A model generated the notes under the pieces. That model did no database searches and was not told where the DNA came from. It saw only the letters and a list, made by a program, of their open reading frames with translations. Position numbers and translations under genes: made by a program. From contig NZ_JAGGKG010000023.1 in the NCBI RefSeq assembly GCF_017873435.1, forward strand, positions 1 through 64,000: DNA of 64,000 nucleotides, in the 5' to 3' direction. Each line of letters starts with the position of its first letter. The first letter of the stretch is position 1. Below are positions 20,302-30,391 of the stretch, piece after piece. Source of the DNA: Paenibacillus turicensis (GTDB lineage Bacteria > Bacillota > Bacilli > Paenibacillales > Paenibacillaceae).

Positions 20302-22809
20302 TTATTTGATAAGCTGTCCACGTGTTACACCAAGCTGGTTTGTCGCCTTTAGTTTTTTCCACACTTGTGTTCCGCTGATTTCGCCACGCATCGCTTTACT
20401 ATATAAATCAATAACCTCATGCACCTGCTGTGGTGTTTCCTCCAAAAATTCAATTCGGTAGTTCGCCACACCTAGCTCCATAAAGTTTTTTAAATACTCT
20501 GCTCCTGATTGCTCAATCGCATTATAAACGGTATTGCGACAGCCCTCATCAACACGAACTGGATGTGACATCCCAATACGATCCTGTAAGGAAACGGAAT
20601 GCTCCTCACAAGGTCTACCGCAGTTCGTGAAGTCTGTCCCTTCACTTAAAAAAGTACAATATACACAATGTTCGGTATGGAACATCGGCAAATGCTGATG
20701 AATGACAACCTCCATCGCATCCGTCTGACTTTGATCTAATAAATCCACCATTTGTTGAATGTTAAGGTCATAGGATGGCGTTACGATGTCACAACCACTG
20801 TCCAAAAATAACTCCACCGTTTTGTGATTGGCAATATTCAAAGAGAAATCACCAATAATTTGTGGATGGAATTCATCTGGTTTTTCCTGACGATGACGCA
20901 GGTAAAAATACAACGCGCCTGTATTACGTACTAATACTGCATCAGGCTTCAGTCGTAAAATGTTGTTATGGTAACCATTTTCGCCTGGCATATGAATACG
21001 TGGTGTCACTAACGCAATCTTTTTGCCAGCGGCACGCACTGCTTCGACAGCAGCAGGGAATTGCTTAATAAATTCAAAATCAGCATAGATAAACTCAATT
21101 CCTGCCTCTAATGCCGCTTCTACCTGTGGTAAGCTACGACATAGCGCCGTAAGTCTTGCTTCTCCATATGAAACCTTCTTTTGTGTTACAGCAGGTGAGG
21201 CCAAAGGATTAGCATCTGCATGTCGAACATATACAGGAGGTTTAGGTCTTTCCCCTTCTAACAGCTCAACCGCACGTCTACGAATGCTATTTAGCTCACG
21301 CATTGGCACGATCACATCACCAAGAAGGTCAACCTCTAGCTTTTCAAGCTGGAATATCGTCCCACCTAGTCTTCCGAACTGATCCTCTAATAATGCCGCA
21401 TCCATCGGACGTTTTTGGGCAATATCAAGCTCAAGCTCAGAATTAACCTGTACCGTCACATTTTTTTCTACGTCTGTCCATACGGTCTCAAGTAATCCGC
21501 CTGCACGGCCAGTCACTTTCACATGCACAGGGAAAACACGATAAGGCTTGTCCGTCTCATACGTCTGGCGAAGACGTTTATCGAGCGCAGGATCATTTGT
21601 TTTCCATATCCGGTCACCCACATGAACCTTTCTTAAATCAATGTCATTACGTCCTGGTACGATGTCTACAATCCATTGTTCAGCAGCTTCGCCCTCTAGC
21701 TTCACACCTTTGCGGCGAAGATCGTAAATCCGTCCACCTTCTTCTTTTTGCGTCGGATCGCCCGCATCAAATACAATACCATCTCCACGCTTCACGGGTG
21801 CTTCTAGCTTACAAACCACGCCGTCACGCAAAATTTTCTCTACGACACCAAGATAGACACCACGGCTTTTAGGGAAAGTCCCTTCGACAAGCTTTTTGTT
21901 GTTAGTCCCATCTAAAAAACCATGGGTAAAGCCACGCGAAAAGCTTTGCTGTAGCTCACGAATTTCTTCTCTAGAAGGACGCTCGTGATTTCCGTCAAAA
22001 TATAAATCAATTGCCTTGCGATATTTACTAACGACGTTAGCTACATATTCAGGGCTTTTTAGTCTACCTTCAATTTTAAAGGAAGTCACACCAGCTTCGA
22101 TCAGTTCAGGCATAATATCGATCGCCGCAAGGTCTTTAGGGGACAATAAATACGCAACATCTCCCATCGGCTTTTGCACGCCATCCACCATAAGATCGTA
22201 AGGCAAACGACAAGCTTGTGCGCATTCCCCACGGTTGGCAGAACGTCCGCCCCACATTTCAGATGTCAAGCATTGACCAGAGTAGGACACACACAATGCG
22301 CCATGAACAAACACTTCCATTGGAAGCTTCGCTTGTTCCCCAATTTTCTGAATTTGTTTCAGGTTATTTTCACGACCAAGCACTACCCGTTCCATTCCCC
22401 AAGGCTTTGTAAATTCCACTGCCTCTGGTGAAGTAATAGTCATTTGCGTAGAGCCATGAATCGGGAAGTCGGGCGAAATTTCTCGAATCATTTTCACAAG
22501 ACCTAAATCCTGCACAATTACCGCATCCACACCTGCATCAATACATATATCAATCAAATGTTTAGCGTCAGCTAACTCATCTTCAAATACTAAAATATTA
22601 AAGGTCAAGAAACCTTTTACGCCATAGCTATGCAAATAGCTCATAACCTCAGGTAGATCGTCCATTCTAAAATTGTTCGCACGCGCACGTGCATTAAACT
22701 TTTCTACTCCAAAAAAAATGGCATCTGCACCATTTGCCACAGCCGCCTTCATACAATCCCAATCACCTGCTGGGGCTAACAATTCCACATCTTGTCTACG
22801 TAATTCCAT
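20302..22809 (-). CDS. U32 family protein (RlhA/peptidase U32-like)
   Basis: A large U32-family protein of 835 residues. The N-terminal half has the LLAPAGDWDCMKAAVANGAD start, the Cys-rich GQCLTSEMWGGRSANRGECAQ...C segment and FKIEGRLKSPEYV. The C-terminal half looks like a second barrel with a further Cys cluster (HCVYC...NCGRPC). U32 proteins characterised so far are mostly Fe-S RNA hydroxylation factors (RlhA, TrhP) and not proteases; long forms like this resemble RlhA, which acts on 23S rRNA, but that is inference. GGGAGG precedes the ATG. It shares a likely operon with the SNF2 helicase. Confidence 0.85.
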   Translation of the reverse strand: MELRRQDVELLAPAGDWDCMKAAVANGADAIFFGVEKFNARARANNFRMDDLPEVMSYLHSYGVKGFLTFNILVFEDELADAKHLIDICIDAGVDAVIVQDLGLVKMIREISPDFPIHGSTQMTITSPEAVEFTKPWGMERVVLGRENNLKQIQKIGEQAKLPMEVFVHGALCVSYSGQCLTSEMWGGRSANRGECAQACRLPYDLMVDGVQKPMGDVAYLLSPKDLAAIDIMPELIEAGVTSFKIEGRLKSPEYVANVVSKYRKAIDLYFDGNHERPSREEIRELQQSFSRGFTHGFLDGTNNKKLVEGTFPKSRGVYLGVVEKILRDGVVCKLEAPVKRGDGIVFDAGDPTQKEEGGRIYDLRRKGVKLEGEAAEQWIVDIVPGRNDIDLRKVHVGDRIWKTNDPALDKRLRQTYETDKPYRVFPVHVKVTGRAGGLLETVWTDVEKNVTVQVNSELELDIAQKRPMDAALLEDQFGRLGGTIFQLEKLEVDLLGDVIVPMRELNSIRRRAVELLEGERPKPPVYVRHADANPLASPAVTQKKVSYGEARLTALCRSLPQVEAALEAGIEFIYADFEFIKQFPAAVEAVRAAGKKIALVTPRIHMPGENGYHNNILRLKPDAVLVRNTGALYFYLRHRQEKPDEFHPQIIGDFSLNIANHKTVELFLDSGCDIVTPSYDLNIQQMVDLLDQSQTDAMEVVIHQHLPMFHTEHCVYCTFLSEGTDFTNCGRPCEEHSVSLQDRIGMSHPVRVDEGCRNTVYNAIEQSGAEYLKNFMELGVANYRIEFLEETPQQVHEVIDLYSKAMRGEISGTQVWKKLKATNQLGVTRGQLIK

Positions 22810-22970
22810 AGATCCTCCCTTGGCTTTATAAAAATTTCAATATTTATATATACAAAATTTATATAAACGACAGACATTAATATAAATGACAGCATATTAG
22901 TTTTAACTTATTAAGTGTAGCAGACATTATGTTTAGACTCTAGTGCTATAATTTGTTTGGGATGTAAATT

Positions 22971-23162
22971 TTAATTAGTGGTTGACAATGTTGGGGATGG
23001 AAGCTGCGGTGCAGGGAGTGGTTTCAACCGCTGTTAAGGTCTCATTTTCTGTTATTAGGTGTGATTAGTGTTGAAAATGTGACCTTAAAGGCGGCCGCTA
23101 TCGCTTTTCCACCATCTCCCTGCCCCTCCGCTACTGTGGGTTGATTGTCAACCACTAATTAA
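22971..23162 (+). repeat. Dispersed palindromic element, copy 3
   Basis: The outermost 19 bp form a perfect inverted repeat (TTAATTAGTGGTTGACAAT and its complement). Inside are GCAGGGAG/CTCCCTGC and TTAAGGTC/GACCTTAA stems with CATTTTC/GAAAATG towards the loop. The right end runs into a tandem array that repeats its distal part. Confidence 0.88.
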
Positions 23163-23490
23163 ATAATATACGCCCCAATATAGGGGGCTGATTATTTAAA
23201 ACCAACAAGAACAATTACTTTTCTTGTTCTTCCTTAAGGGGGGATGGCGCTTTTACACTATCCCCTTCCCTCTGCTAGGTTGCCGTGATTGTCAACCACT
23301 AATTAAATAATATGCGCCCCAATATAGGGGGCTGATTATTTAAAGCCAACAAGAACAATTCATTTCTTGTTCTTTCTTAAGGGGGGATGGCGCTTTTACA
23401 CCATCTTCCTGCTCCTTCGCTACTTGGAGCTGATTGTCAACCGCAATTAAATAATTTTGCCCCCAATATGGCGGGGCTCATTATTTTTAT
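23143..23490 (+). repeat. Tandem array of 144-145 bp units beside element copy 3
   Basis: Units start with GATTGTCAACC at 23143, 23287 and 23432; the third is cut off near 23490. Each full unit has a GCCCC/GGGGGC hairpin flanked by TTAAATAAT/ATTATTTAA, then an AACAAGAA/TTCTTGTT hairpin, then a stretch like the right arm of the dispersed element (GGCGCTTTTACACCATC, CTCCTTCGCTA). With copy 3 and the uvrA terminator it fills the 770-bp gap between uvrA and the U32 gene. Confidence 0.85.
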
Positions 23491-23507
23491 AAAGATCACA
23501 GACCCAC

Positions 23508-23542
23508 AAATAACCTACCATAAATGCTATGATAGGTTATTT
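23508..23542 (-). terminator. Probable terminator of uvrA
   Basis: AAATAACCTATCAT pairs with ATGGTAGGTTATTT across a 7-nt loop on the minus strand, 38 bp after the uvrA stop. The T-run is weak, so termination strength is uncertain. Confidence 0.55.
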
Positions 23543-23579
23543 CGTAGTGGGATATTAATTTACCAACAAATCTAAGAAC

Positions 23580-26453
23580 TTAAATGACTTGTGCGCTTTC
23601 CATCTCTTCGAGCTCTGCAGTGCGCTTTTTGTCTCGCTCCAAGATCGGGCCAAGGTAACGTCCAGTGTAGGAGGTATCCACCTTCACGATTTGTTCAGGG
23701 GTACCTGTTGCGATAATGGTTCCGCCTCCACTTCCACCTTCTGGGCCTAAGTCGATGACGTAGTCGGCGGTTTTGATGACATCGAGGTTATGCTCGATGA
23801 CAAGTACGGTTTCGCCTGAATCTACAAGTCGGTGTAACACTTTAAGTAAACGATCGATGTCATGCACATGTAAACCTGTTGTTGGCTCATCAAGAATGTA
23901 AATCGTTTTGCCTGTGCTACGGCGGTATAATTCAGATGCTAGCTTCACACGTTGTGCTTCTCCACCTGACAAGGTTGTTGCAGGTTGTCCTAATTTGATA
24001 TACCCTAAACCAACATCTAACAACGTTTCAAGCTTACGATGGATTTTAGGGATGTTTTTGAAAAATTCTACCGCATCCTCAACGTTCATTTCTAGCACAT
24101 CTGCAATGCTTTTGTTTTTATATTTAACTTCAAGTGTTTCACGATTGTAGCGTTTGCCACCACAAACCTCACAAGGGACATATACGTCTGGCAAAAAGTG
24201 CATCTCGATTTTGAGTATACCGTCACCACGGCAAGCCTCACATCGACCACCCTTGATGTTAAAGCTGAAGCGACCTTTTTTATAGCCACGAATTTTTGCC
24301 TCATTGCTTTGTGAGAACAAATCACGAATGTCATCAAAAACACCTGTATACGTAGCAGGGTTAGAACGAGGTGTACGTCCGATTGGAGATTGATCGATAT
24401 CAACGACCTTCTCTACATGCTCAAGTCCCTTCATTTCACGATATTGACCTGGACGTACTCTTGCTCTATTTAAATCTCTAGCTAATGTTTTATACAAAAT
24501 CTCGTTCACTAACGTAGATTTCCCTGAACCGGATACCCCTGTCACAGCAGTAAATACACCAATCGGGAATTTCACATTAATATTTTTAAGATTATTTTCC
24601 TTTGCACCCTTCACTTCGATCCAGCGCTCATCTGTAGCACGACGTTGATCCGTGACAGGAATAAACTTGCGACCACTTAAATATTGTCCTGTTAAAGAAT
24701 TGGCATCTGCCATGACCTCTTCTGGTGTACCTTGAGAAACAACATTTCCACCATGAATCCCTGCACCTGGCCCAATATCAATAATATAATCAGAGGCAAG
24801 CATCGTATCTTCGTCATGCTCTACAACAATTAATGTGTTCCCGATGTCACGCATATGTGCCAACGTATCGATTAATCGATCATTATCACGTTGGTGTAGA
24901 CCAATACTTGGTTCGTCCAAAATGTACAAGACGCCCATTAAGCTAGATCCAATTTGTGTGGCAAGGCGAATCCGCTGTGCTTCTCCACCAGACAATGTGC
25001 CTGCTGCACGGCTCATCGTTAAATAGTTCAATCCAACATTAACTAGGAAGCCAAGGCGACTATTAATTTCTTTTAAGATCATATGAGCAATCGCTTGTTC
25101 CTTCTCCGTAATGTCCAGTTCATTAAAGAACTGCAACGCTTCACCGATGGATAGGGAGGTAACATAGGCTATATTTTTTTCTTGAATCGTTACAGCTAAA
25201 ATTTCTTTTTTCAAGCGATGACCTTTACATGTGCCACATGGCTTAGAGCTCATAAATTGCTCAATAAACTCCTTGATCCCATCGGAAGCCGTTTCACGGT
25301 ATCTACGCTCTAAATTTGGAATGATCCCTTCAAAAGGAATGTGTGCTTCTCTTGAGCCACCAAAGTCACTTTCAAAACGGAAATGAACCTTTACATCCCC
25401 TGTACCATGTAAAATTTTGTCCATCTGCTCTTTAGTTAATTGAGAGACAGGAACATCTGTCGGAATATCGAAATGCTGACACACTGCCTTCAAAAACTGA
25501 GGATAATAGTTGGACGTACTGCCTGCCCATGCTGCAAATGCTCCGTCATTAATGCTTTTCTCTTGATCAGGAACTAGCAGATCAGGGTCTATAATCATTT
25601 TCAGACCAAGCCCATCACATTCAGGACAAGCACCAAATGGACTATTAAAGGAAAACATACGTGGAGATAGCTCATCCATACTAAATCCACAGGTTGGACA
25701 AGCGTGCTTCGCACTAAAACGTAGCTCTTCTTGACCAATAATATCGATTAAAATTTGACCTTCAGACATGCGTAATGCCGTTTCAATCGAATCAGCTAAA
25801 CGAGTTCGCACATCTTCTTTTACGATAATACGGTCAACAATAACTTCAATAGAGTGCTTTTTATTTTTATCTAATTGAATACTTTCAGACAGGTCACGTT
25901 GCTCGCCATCCACACGCACACGTACAAACCCTTGCTTAGAAATTTCATGGAATAGACTTTTATGCTCACCTTTTTTGCCCGAAATGACTGGAGCTAAAAT
26001 TTGCAATCTTGTCTTCTCAGGATAAGACATAATGCGATCAACCATCTGTTGTACCGTTTGAGCCGAAATTTCGATACCATGCTCAGGACAATGAGGGTGA
26101 CCAATTCGAGCAAATAACAACCGCAAATAGTCATATATTTCAGTCACAGTCCCTACCGTTGAACGTGGGTTACGACTTGTTGTTTTTTGATCAATTGAAA
26201 TGGCAGGAGATAAGCCTTCGATGGAGTCAACGTCGGGCTTTTCCATTTGTCCTAAAAATTGACGTGCATACGCAGACAACGATTCGACATAACGGCGTTG
26301 ACCTTCCGCATAAATCGTATCAAACGCTAGTGATGATTTTCCTGAGCCACTAAGCCCAGTTAAAACTACAAATTTGTCGCGTGGAATCGTGATGTCGATA
26401 TTTTTCAAGTTGTTTGCTCTTGCACCTTTAATAATAATGTTGTCAATTGCCAC
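23580..26453 (-). CDS. uvrA: Excinuclease ABC subunit A
   Basis: The damage-sensing subunit of nucleotide excision repair, 957 residues as usual. It has two ABC ATPase halves: [20 protein letters not shown] near residue 33 and [16 protein letters not shown] near 643, each with an LSGGEAQR signature and a DEP Walker B, plus zinc-binding Cys clusters ([14 protein letters not shown] and CEVCGGKRY). The start codon is GTG with AAGGGG upstream. It begins 18 bp after the uvrB stop and is co-transcribed with it. Confidence 0.97.
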   Translation of the reverse strand: MAIDNIIIKGARANNLKNIDITIPRDKFVVLTGLSGSGKSSLAFDTIYAEGQRRYVESLSAYARQFLGQMEKPDVDSIEGLSPAISIDQKTTSRNPRSTVGTVTEIYDYLRLLFARIGHPHCPEHGIEISAQTVQQMVDRIMSYPEKTRLQILAPVISGKKGEHKSLFHEISKQGFVRVRVDGEQRDLSESIQLDKNKKHSIEVIVDRIIVKEDVRTRLADSIETALRMSEGQILIDIIGQEELRFSAKHACPTCGFSMDELSPRMFSFNSPFGACPECDGLGLKMIIDPDLLVPDQEKSINDGAFAAWAGSTSNYYPQFLKAVCQHFDIPTDVPVSQLTKEQMDKILHGTGDVKVHFRFESDFGGSREAHIPFEGIIPNLERRYRETASDGIKEFIEQFMSSKPCGTCKGHRLKKEILAVTIQEKNIAYVTSLSIGEALQFFNELDITEKEQAIAHMILKEINSRLGFLVNVGLNYLTMSRAAGTLSGGEAQRIRLATQIGSSLMGVLYILDEPSIGLHQRDNDRLIDTLAHMRDIGNTLIVVEHDEDTMLASDYIIDIGPGAGIHGGNVVSQGTPEEVMADANSLTGQYLSGRKFIPVTDQRRATDERWIEVKGAKENNLKNINVKFPIGVFTAVTGVSGSGKSTLVNEILYKTLARDLNRARVRPGQYREMKGLEHVEKVVDIDQSPIGRTPRSNPATYTGVFDDIRDLFSQSNEAKIRGYKKGRFSFNIKGGRCEACRGDGILKIEMHFLPDVYVPCEVCGGKRYNRETLEVKYKNKSIADVLEMNVEDAVEFFKNIPKIHRKLETLLDVGLGYIKLGQPATTLSGGEAQRVKLASELYRRSTGKTIYILDEPTTGLHVHDIDRLLKVLHRLVDSGETVLVIEHNLDVIKTADYVIDLGPEGGSGGGTIIATGTPEQIVKVDTSYTGRYLGPILERDKKRTAELEEMESAQVI

Positions 26454-26471
26454 AAATGTTCATCCCCTTCA

Positions 26472-28466
26472 TTATTCCGCCTTCAGCTCTAAGATCGCAT
26501 CACGCAGCTCAGCTGCACGTTCAAACTGAAGGTTTTTAGCCGCTTCCTTCATTTCTACCTCTAGACGCCCAATCATCGCTTGACGATCACGCTTAGACAT
26601 TTTAGCCGTAGTTGCACCTGCAAGATAATCAGATTTGCTTTCCGCCACTTTAGTTGCCTCAATGACATCACGAATCTTTTTACGAATTGTTTGTGGTGTA
26701 ATCCCATGTTTTTCATTATAAGCAATTTGAATTGTACGACGCCGCTCTGTTTCTTTAATTGCCTTATCCATTGAGTCAGTAATATGATCGCCATACATCA
26801 CTACACGGCCATCTGAATTACGAGCCGCACGTCCAATCGTTTGAATAAGGGAACGTTCTGAACGAAGGAAGCCTTCTTTATCGGCATCTAAGATAGCAAC
26901 TAAGGATACCTCTGGTAAATCAAGCCCTTCTCTCAGCAGGTTAATTCCGATTAGAACATGGAACGTACCTAGACGCAGATCACGTAATATGCTCATCCGC
27001 TCTAATGTTTTTATATCAGAGTGCAAATATCGCACTTTAATGCCAACCTCTTTTAAATAATCTGTTAAATCTTCTGACATTTTTTTCGTTAAGGTGGTAA
27101 CGAGCACCCGCTCATCACGCTCAATCCGCGCTCTAATCTCCGTAATAAGATCATCAATTTGTCCTTTAGTTGGTCTCACTTCAATGATCGGATCTAGCAA
27201 ACCAGTTGGACGAATAATCTGTTGCACCATCGTATTGCAATGCTCTAGCTCATATGGACCCGGTGTTGCTGAGACATAAATAAGCTGATCCGCTTTTCCT
27301 TCAAATTCCTCAAAACGAAGTGGGCGGTTATCCAGCGCCGAAGGCAAGCGGAAGCCATGATCCACCAACACATTTTTGCGCGCTTGGTCCCCATTATACA
27401 TCGCACGTATTTGCGGCAAGGTTACATGGGACTCATCAATAACAATGAGCATATCATCAGGAAAATAATCCATCAGCGTATACGGGGTTGCTCCACGTTC
27501 TCGGAACGTTAATGGCCCTGAATAGTTCTCAACGCCTGAACAAAATCCTACTTCCTTCATCATTTCAATATCGTATCTTGTACGTTGCTCTAAACGCTGA
27601 GCTTCGAGTAATTTACCCTGACTACGGAATACTTCAAGCCGTTCCTCTAATTCACGTTCTATATTTACTAGCGCACGCCGCATCGTTTCCTCTTGGGTCA
27701 CAAAGTGAGAAGCAGGGAAAATCGCAACATGATCTCTTTCGCCAATAATTTCGCCTGTTAACACATCAATTTCTGTAATTCGTTCAATTTCATCACCAAA
27801 AAACTCAACTCTGATCGCTTGCTCTCCTTTGGACGCTGGGAAAATCTCGATAATATCCCCTCGTACTCGGAATGTGCCGCGCACAAAATTGAGATCATTA
27901 CGTTGATATTGAATATCAACTAATCGCCCTAAAATTGAATTTCTTGGACGATCCATCCCCACCCGTAAAGACAATACTAAATTACGATATTCCATCGGAG
28001 ACCCTAAGCCATATATACAAGACACACTCGCTACGATGATGACATCTCTACGTTCAAAAAGAGAGCTTGTCGCGGAGTGTCGTAGCTTATCAATCTCTTC
28101 ATTTACACTTGAATCCTTCTCAATATACGTATCTGATGAGGGGATATAGGCCTCTGGCTGATAATAATCATAATAACTAACAAAATAATCTACAGAGTTA
28201 TTTGGAAAAAACTCTTTAAATTCGCTGGCAAGCTGTGCTGCCAATGTTTTGTTATGTGCAATCACCAACGTAGGTCGACCTAAACGAGCAATCGTATTCG
28301 CAATTGTAAACGTCTTTCCCGTTCCCGTCGCACCAAGCAACGTCTGATGCTTTTGTCCAGACAGGACACCATTTACAAGTTCATCTACAGCCGCTGGCTG
28401 GTCACCTTGTAGCTTATATTCTGACACTAATTCAAATTTATTATCGCTAAAGACAATATCACTCAT
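26472..28466 (-). CDS. uvrB: Excinuclease ABC subunit B
   Basis: The 664-residue damage-verification helicase of excision repair. GATGTGKT (Walker A) lies near residue 45, then the [12 protein letters not shown] beta-hairpin that clamps DNA near residue 100, DESHVTLPQ, helicase lobe 2 with [14 protein letters not shown], and a C-terminal UVR motif ([22 protein letters not shown]) that binds UvrC. It is first in the uvrBA operon and diverges from motA across a 202-bp gap that holds a candidate SOS box. Confidence 0.97.
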   Translation of the reverse strand: MSDIVFSDNKFELVSEYKLQGDQPAAVDELVNGVLSGQKHQTLLGATGTGKTFTIANTIARLGRPTLVIAHNKTLAAQLASEFKEFFPNNSVDYFVSYYDYYQPEAYIPSSDTYIEKDSSVNEEIDKLRHSATSSLFERRDVIIVASVSCIYGLGSPMEYRNLVLSLRVGMDRPRNSILGRLVDIQYQRNDLNFVRGTFRVRGDIIEIFPASKGEQAIRVEFFGDEIERITEIDVLTGEIIGERDHVAIFPASHFVTQEETMRRALVNIERELEERLEVFRSQGKLLEAQRLEQRTRYDIEMMKEVGFCSGVENYSGPLTFRERGATPYTLMDYFPDDMLIVIDESHVTLPQIRAMYNGDQARKNVLVDHGFRLPSALDNRPLRFEEFEGKADQLIYVSATPGPYELEHCNTMVQQIIRPTGLLDPIIEVRPTKGQIDDLITEIRARIERDERVLVTTLTKKMSEDLTDYLKEVGIKVRYLHSDIKTLERMSILRDLRLGTFHVLIGINLLREGLDLPEVSLVAILDADKEGFLRSERSLIQTIGRAARNSDGRVVMYGDHITDSMDKAIKETERRRTIQIAYNEKHGITPQTIRKKIRDVIEATKVAESKSDYLAGATTAKMSKRDRQAMIGRLEVEMKEAAKNLQFERAAELRDAILELKAE

Positions 28467-28526
28467 TGTCCAACATCACCCTATCGTCTAAAATAAAATA
28501 ATGAGCTGCTACTTGTATCTCTTGTA

Positions 28527-28554
28527 TAACAGTTATCGGCAAAAAAACCGATAT
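28527..28554 (+). promoter_or_regulatory. Candidate sigma-28 (SigD) promoter of motAB
   Basis: TAAC (28527-28530), 16 bp, ACCGATAT (28547-28554) resembles the flagellar TAAA-N15-GCCGATAT promoter. It fits a stator operon. The same bases form a small ATCGG/CCGAT hairpin. Confidence 0.45.
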
Positions 28555-28555
28555 T

Positions 28556-28584
28556 TATTTAAAGAATGTCATTTATAAAATCAA
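28556..28584 (-). promoter_or_regulatory. Candidate uvrBA promoter
   Basis: TTGATT (28579-28584), 17 bp, TAAATA (28556-28561) on the minus strand, next to an SOS-like box. Confidence 0.4.
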
Positions 28585-28588
28585 ATAA

Positions 28589-28600
28589 GAATACTTGTTC
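28589..28600 (-). promoter_or_regulatory. Degenerate LexA (SOS) box candidate for uvrBA
   Basis: On the minus strand GAAC-AAGT-ATTC, one mismatch from the Gram-positive GAAC-N4-GTTC core. It lies immediately upstream of the candidate -35. The uvrBA genes are known SOS genes in Bacillus. Confidence 0.35.
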
Positions 28601-28668
28601 CCATTGATTATACCCTTTTCATCTATTAGATGCAATCGGTAAGTATTAGAATAGGAGTTGTATTATAG

Positions 28669-29460
28669 ATGGATATATCCACATTAATTGGGATAATTAT
28701 TGGCTTTGCTGCCTTGGTTGGTGGATTTTTATGGGATGGCGGACAAATTAGTGGTTTAATGCAGATCACTGCTGCTGTTATCGTTTTTGGTGGTACGATT
28801 GCTGCTATTATTATTAGCTTTCCTACAAACAGATTAAAGTTAATTCCACATGCGATTAAGATTGCCTTTACTTCACCAAAAGAGGATATTCACGAAATTA
28901 TTGATGAAATTTCAGCCATGAGTTCTGTGGCGCGGCGTGAAGGCGTGCTTGCACTAGAGAAGCGAACACTTAATAGCCAGCATCAATTTTTAAGTGAAGG
29001 TATTCAGCTTGTTGTGGATGGAACGGAGCAAGGTGTACTGAAGCAAATTTTAGAATATGAAATGGACGCGACCGAAAAAAAATATGAAAGCTATGCAAAA
29101 ATTTTCGAAGCCGCCGGTGGTTATGCGCCAACAATGGGGATCATCGGAACAGTAATGGGACTGATTCATGTATTAGTTAGTTTAACTGATCCTGCCGCCT
29201 TGGGCTCATCGATTGCTTTAGCATTTACAGCTACACTGTATGGTGTGGCAAGCGCCAATTTGATTTTTTTACCTATTGCTTCAAAAATCAAAACGCGTGG
29301 GGAAGACAAGCTTAACGAAATGGAAATGATTGTTGAAGGTGTCCTTTCGATTCAAAATGGCGAGCATCCTTTGTTAGTGCGTCGTAAGGTAGAATCATTT
29401 GTTGTAAACGACATAAAAACGAGCTATCCATCCCCTCGATCTGAGGAGAAGGACATATGA
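28669..29460 (+). CDS. motA: Flagellar motor stator protein MotA
   Basis: A 263-residue stator subunit with four membrane segments (two near residues 1-55 and two near 145-205) and a large cytoplasmic loop between. The GYAPTMGIIGTVMGLIHVL segment and the following TM with ALAFTATLYGVASAN are typical of the MotA/TolQ/ExbB family. With MotB it forms the ion channel that drives the flagellar rotor. The motB start overlaps the stop as ATGA, so translation is coupled. Whether it is a proton (MotA) or sodium (MotP) type cannot be fixed from the sequence alone. Confidence 0.9.
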   Translation: MDISTLIGIIIGFAALVGGFLWDGGQISGLMQITAAVIVFGGTIAAIIISFPTNRLKLIPHAIKIAFTSPKEDIHEIIDEISAMSSVARREGVLALEKRTLNSQHQFLSEGIQLVVDGTEQGVLKQILEYEMDATEKKYESYAKIFEAAGGYAPTMGIIGTVMGLIHVLVSLTDPAALGSSIALAFTATLYGVASANLIFLPIASKIKTRGEDKLNEMEMIVEGVLSIQNGEHPLLVRRKVESFVVNDIKTSYPSPRSEEKDI

Positions 29461-30287
29461 GTAGAACACCAAGACGACGTAAAAGGATTTCTAGTACCAA
29501 CCATGAACGATGGTTGCTAACTTATGCGGATATGATTACGTTGCTTCTCATCTTTTTTGTCGTGATGTTTGCAATGAGTCGATTGGATGTTGAAAAATAC
29601 CAAGCGATTACTCAATCTCTGCAATCTTCCTTTAAAAGTGGTAACTCCATTTTAGATGAAGGCTCAGGCTTGTTGGATGGTGGGAATTCACTGTCTGGCA
29701 ACGCCGCTGGTGGAGGTAAAGGAGATAAGGGCAAGGGAGAAAATAATAGTACGGGTACGGTAGAAAAAGAAGAAGATGAAAATCAGCCACTTACAGCGCG
29801 TGAAATTGCTTTTAGAAAGCAAGAGGAAGAACTAAATAATCTCATGAATATGATTGAGCAATACATTAAGGAAAATAAGTTAGAGGATCAAATCTCCGTA
29901 AATGATTTACCCAAAGGAATTTCGATTACGCTAAACGATCGATTTTTGTTTGACATCGGACAAGCCAACCTCAAATCTGATTCTACGGAAACGTTAAAAA
30001 GGTTAGCAAGCCTGTTCAAGCAATTGCAGACGATGATTAGCATTGAAGGTCATACCGACAACCTACCGATTACAAGCAAATCAAAATATGCGGATAACTG
30101 GGAGCTGTCTGGTGCACGTGCTTTATCTGTATTACGTTACTTTATTGATAAAGAGGACTTGAATCCTGAGGGCTTCCAATATGCCGGATATGCTGACACA
30201 CGTCCAGCAGGGGACAATAATACCTCAGCAGGCAGACAAAAAAATAGACGCGTAGAAATCACGGTGCTTAGACAATTACAGCAATAA
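29457..30287 (+). CDS. motB: Flagellar motor stator protein MotB
   Basis: A 276-residue partner of MotA. A basic N-terminal tail is followed by one membrane helix with the ion-binding Asp25 (TYADMITLLL), then a plug region and a Gly/Ser/Lys-rich linker (about residues 60-105), a helical stretch and a C-terminal OmpA-like peptidoglycan-binding domain (IEGHTDNLPI; NRRVEITV). It anchors the stator to the wall. It overlaps motA by 4 bp and ends before a bidirectional terminator. Confidence 0.92.
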   Translation: MSRTPRRRKRISSTNHERWLLTYADMITLLLIFFVVMFAMSRLDVEKYQAITQSLQSSFKSGNSILDEGSGLLDGGNSLSGNAAGGGKGDKGKGENNSTGTVEKEEDENQPLTAREIAFRKQEEELNNLMNMIEQYIKENKLEDQISVNDLPKGISITLNDRFLFDIGQANLKSDSTETLKRLASLFKQLQTMISIEGHTDNLPITSKSKYADNWELSGARALSVLRYFIDKEDLNPEGFQYAGYADTRPAGDNNTSAGRQKNRRVEITVLRQLQQ

Positions 30288-30305
30288 GCTTAACAAAAGC
30301 TTAAC

Positions 30306-30386
30306 AAAAAGAACTATTACATGTCCTAGGGGTCACGGGAATCAAGGCAATCCCCACTCCTAACAAAGTGTAATAGTTCTTTTTTA
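30306..30386. terminator. Bidirectional terminator between motB and the PDZ gene
   Basis: AAAAAGAACTATTACA pairs with TGTAATAGTTCTTTTTT; inside is a second AGGGG/CCCC stem. It sits between convergent genes and has T-runs on both strands. Confidence 0.8.
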
Positions 30387-30391
30387 GTTTC

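Noticed and set aside
23143-23490. Possible CRISPR array
   Set aside because: Unit length is 144-145 bp, only about 2.4 units exist, units are similar throughout with no unique spacers, and no cas genes are near.
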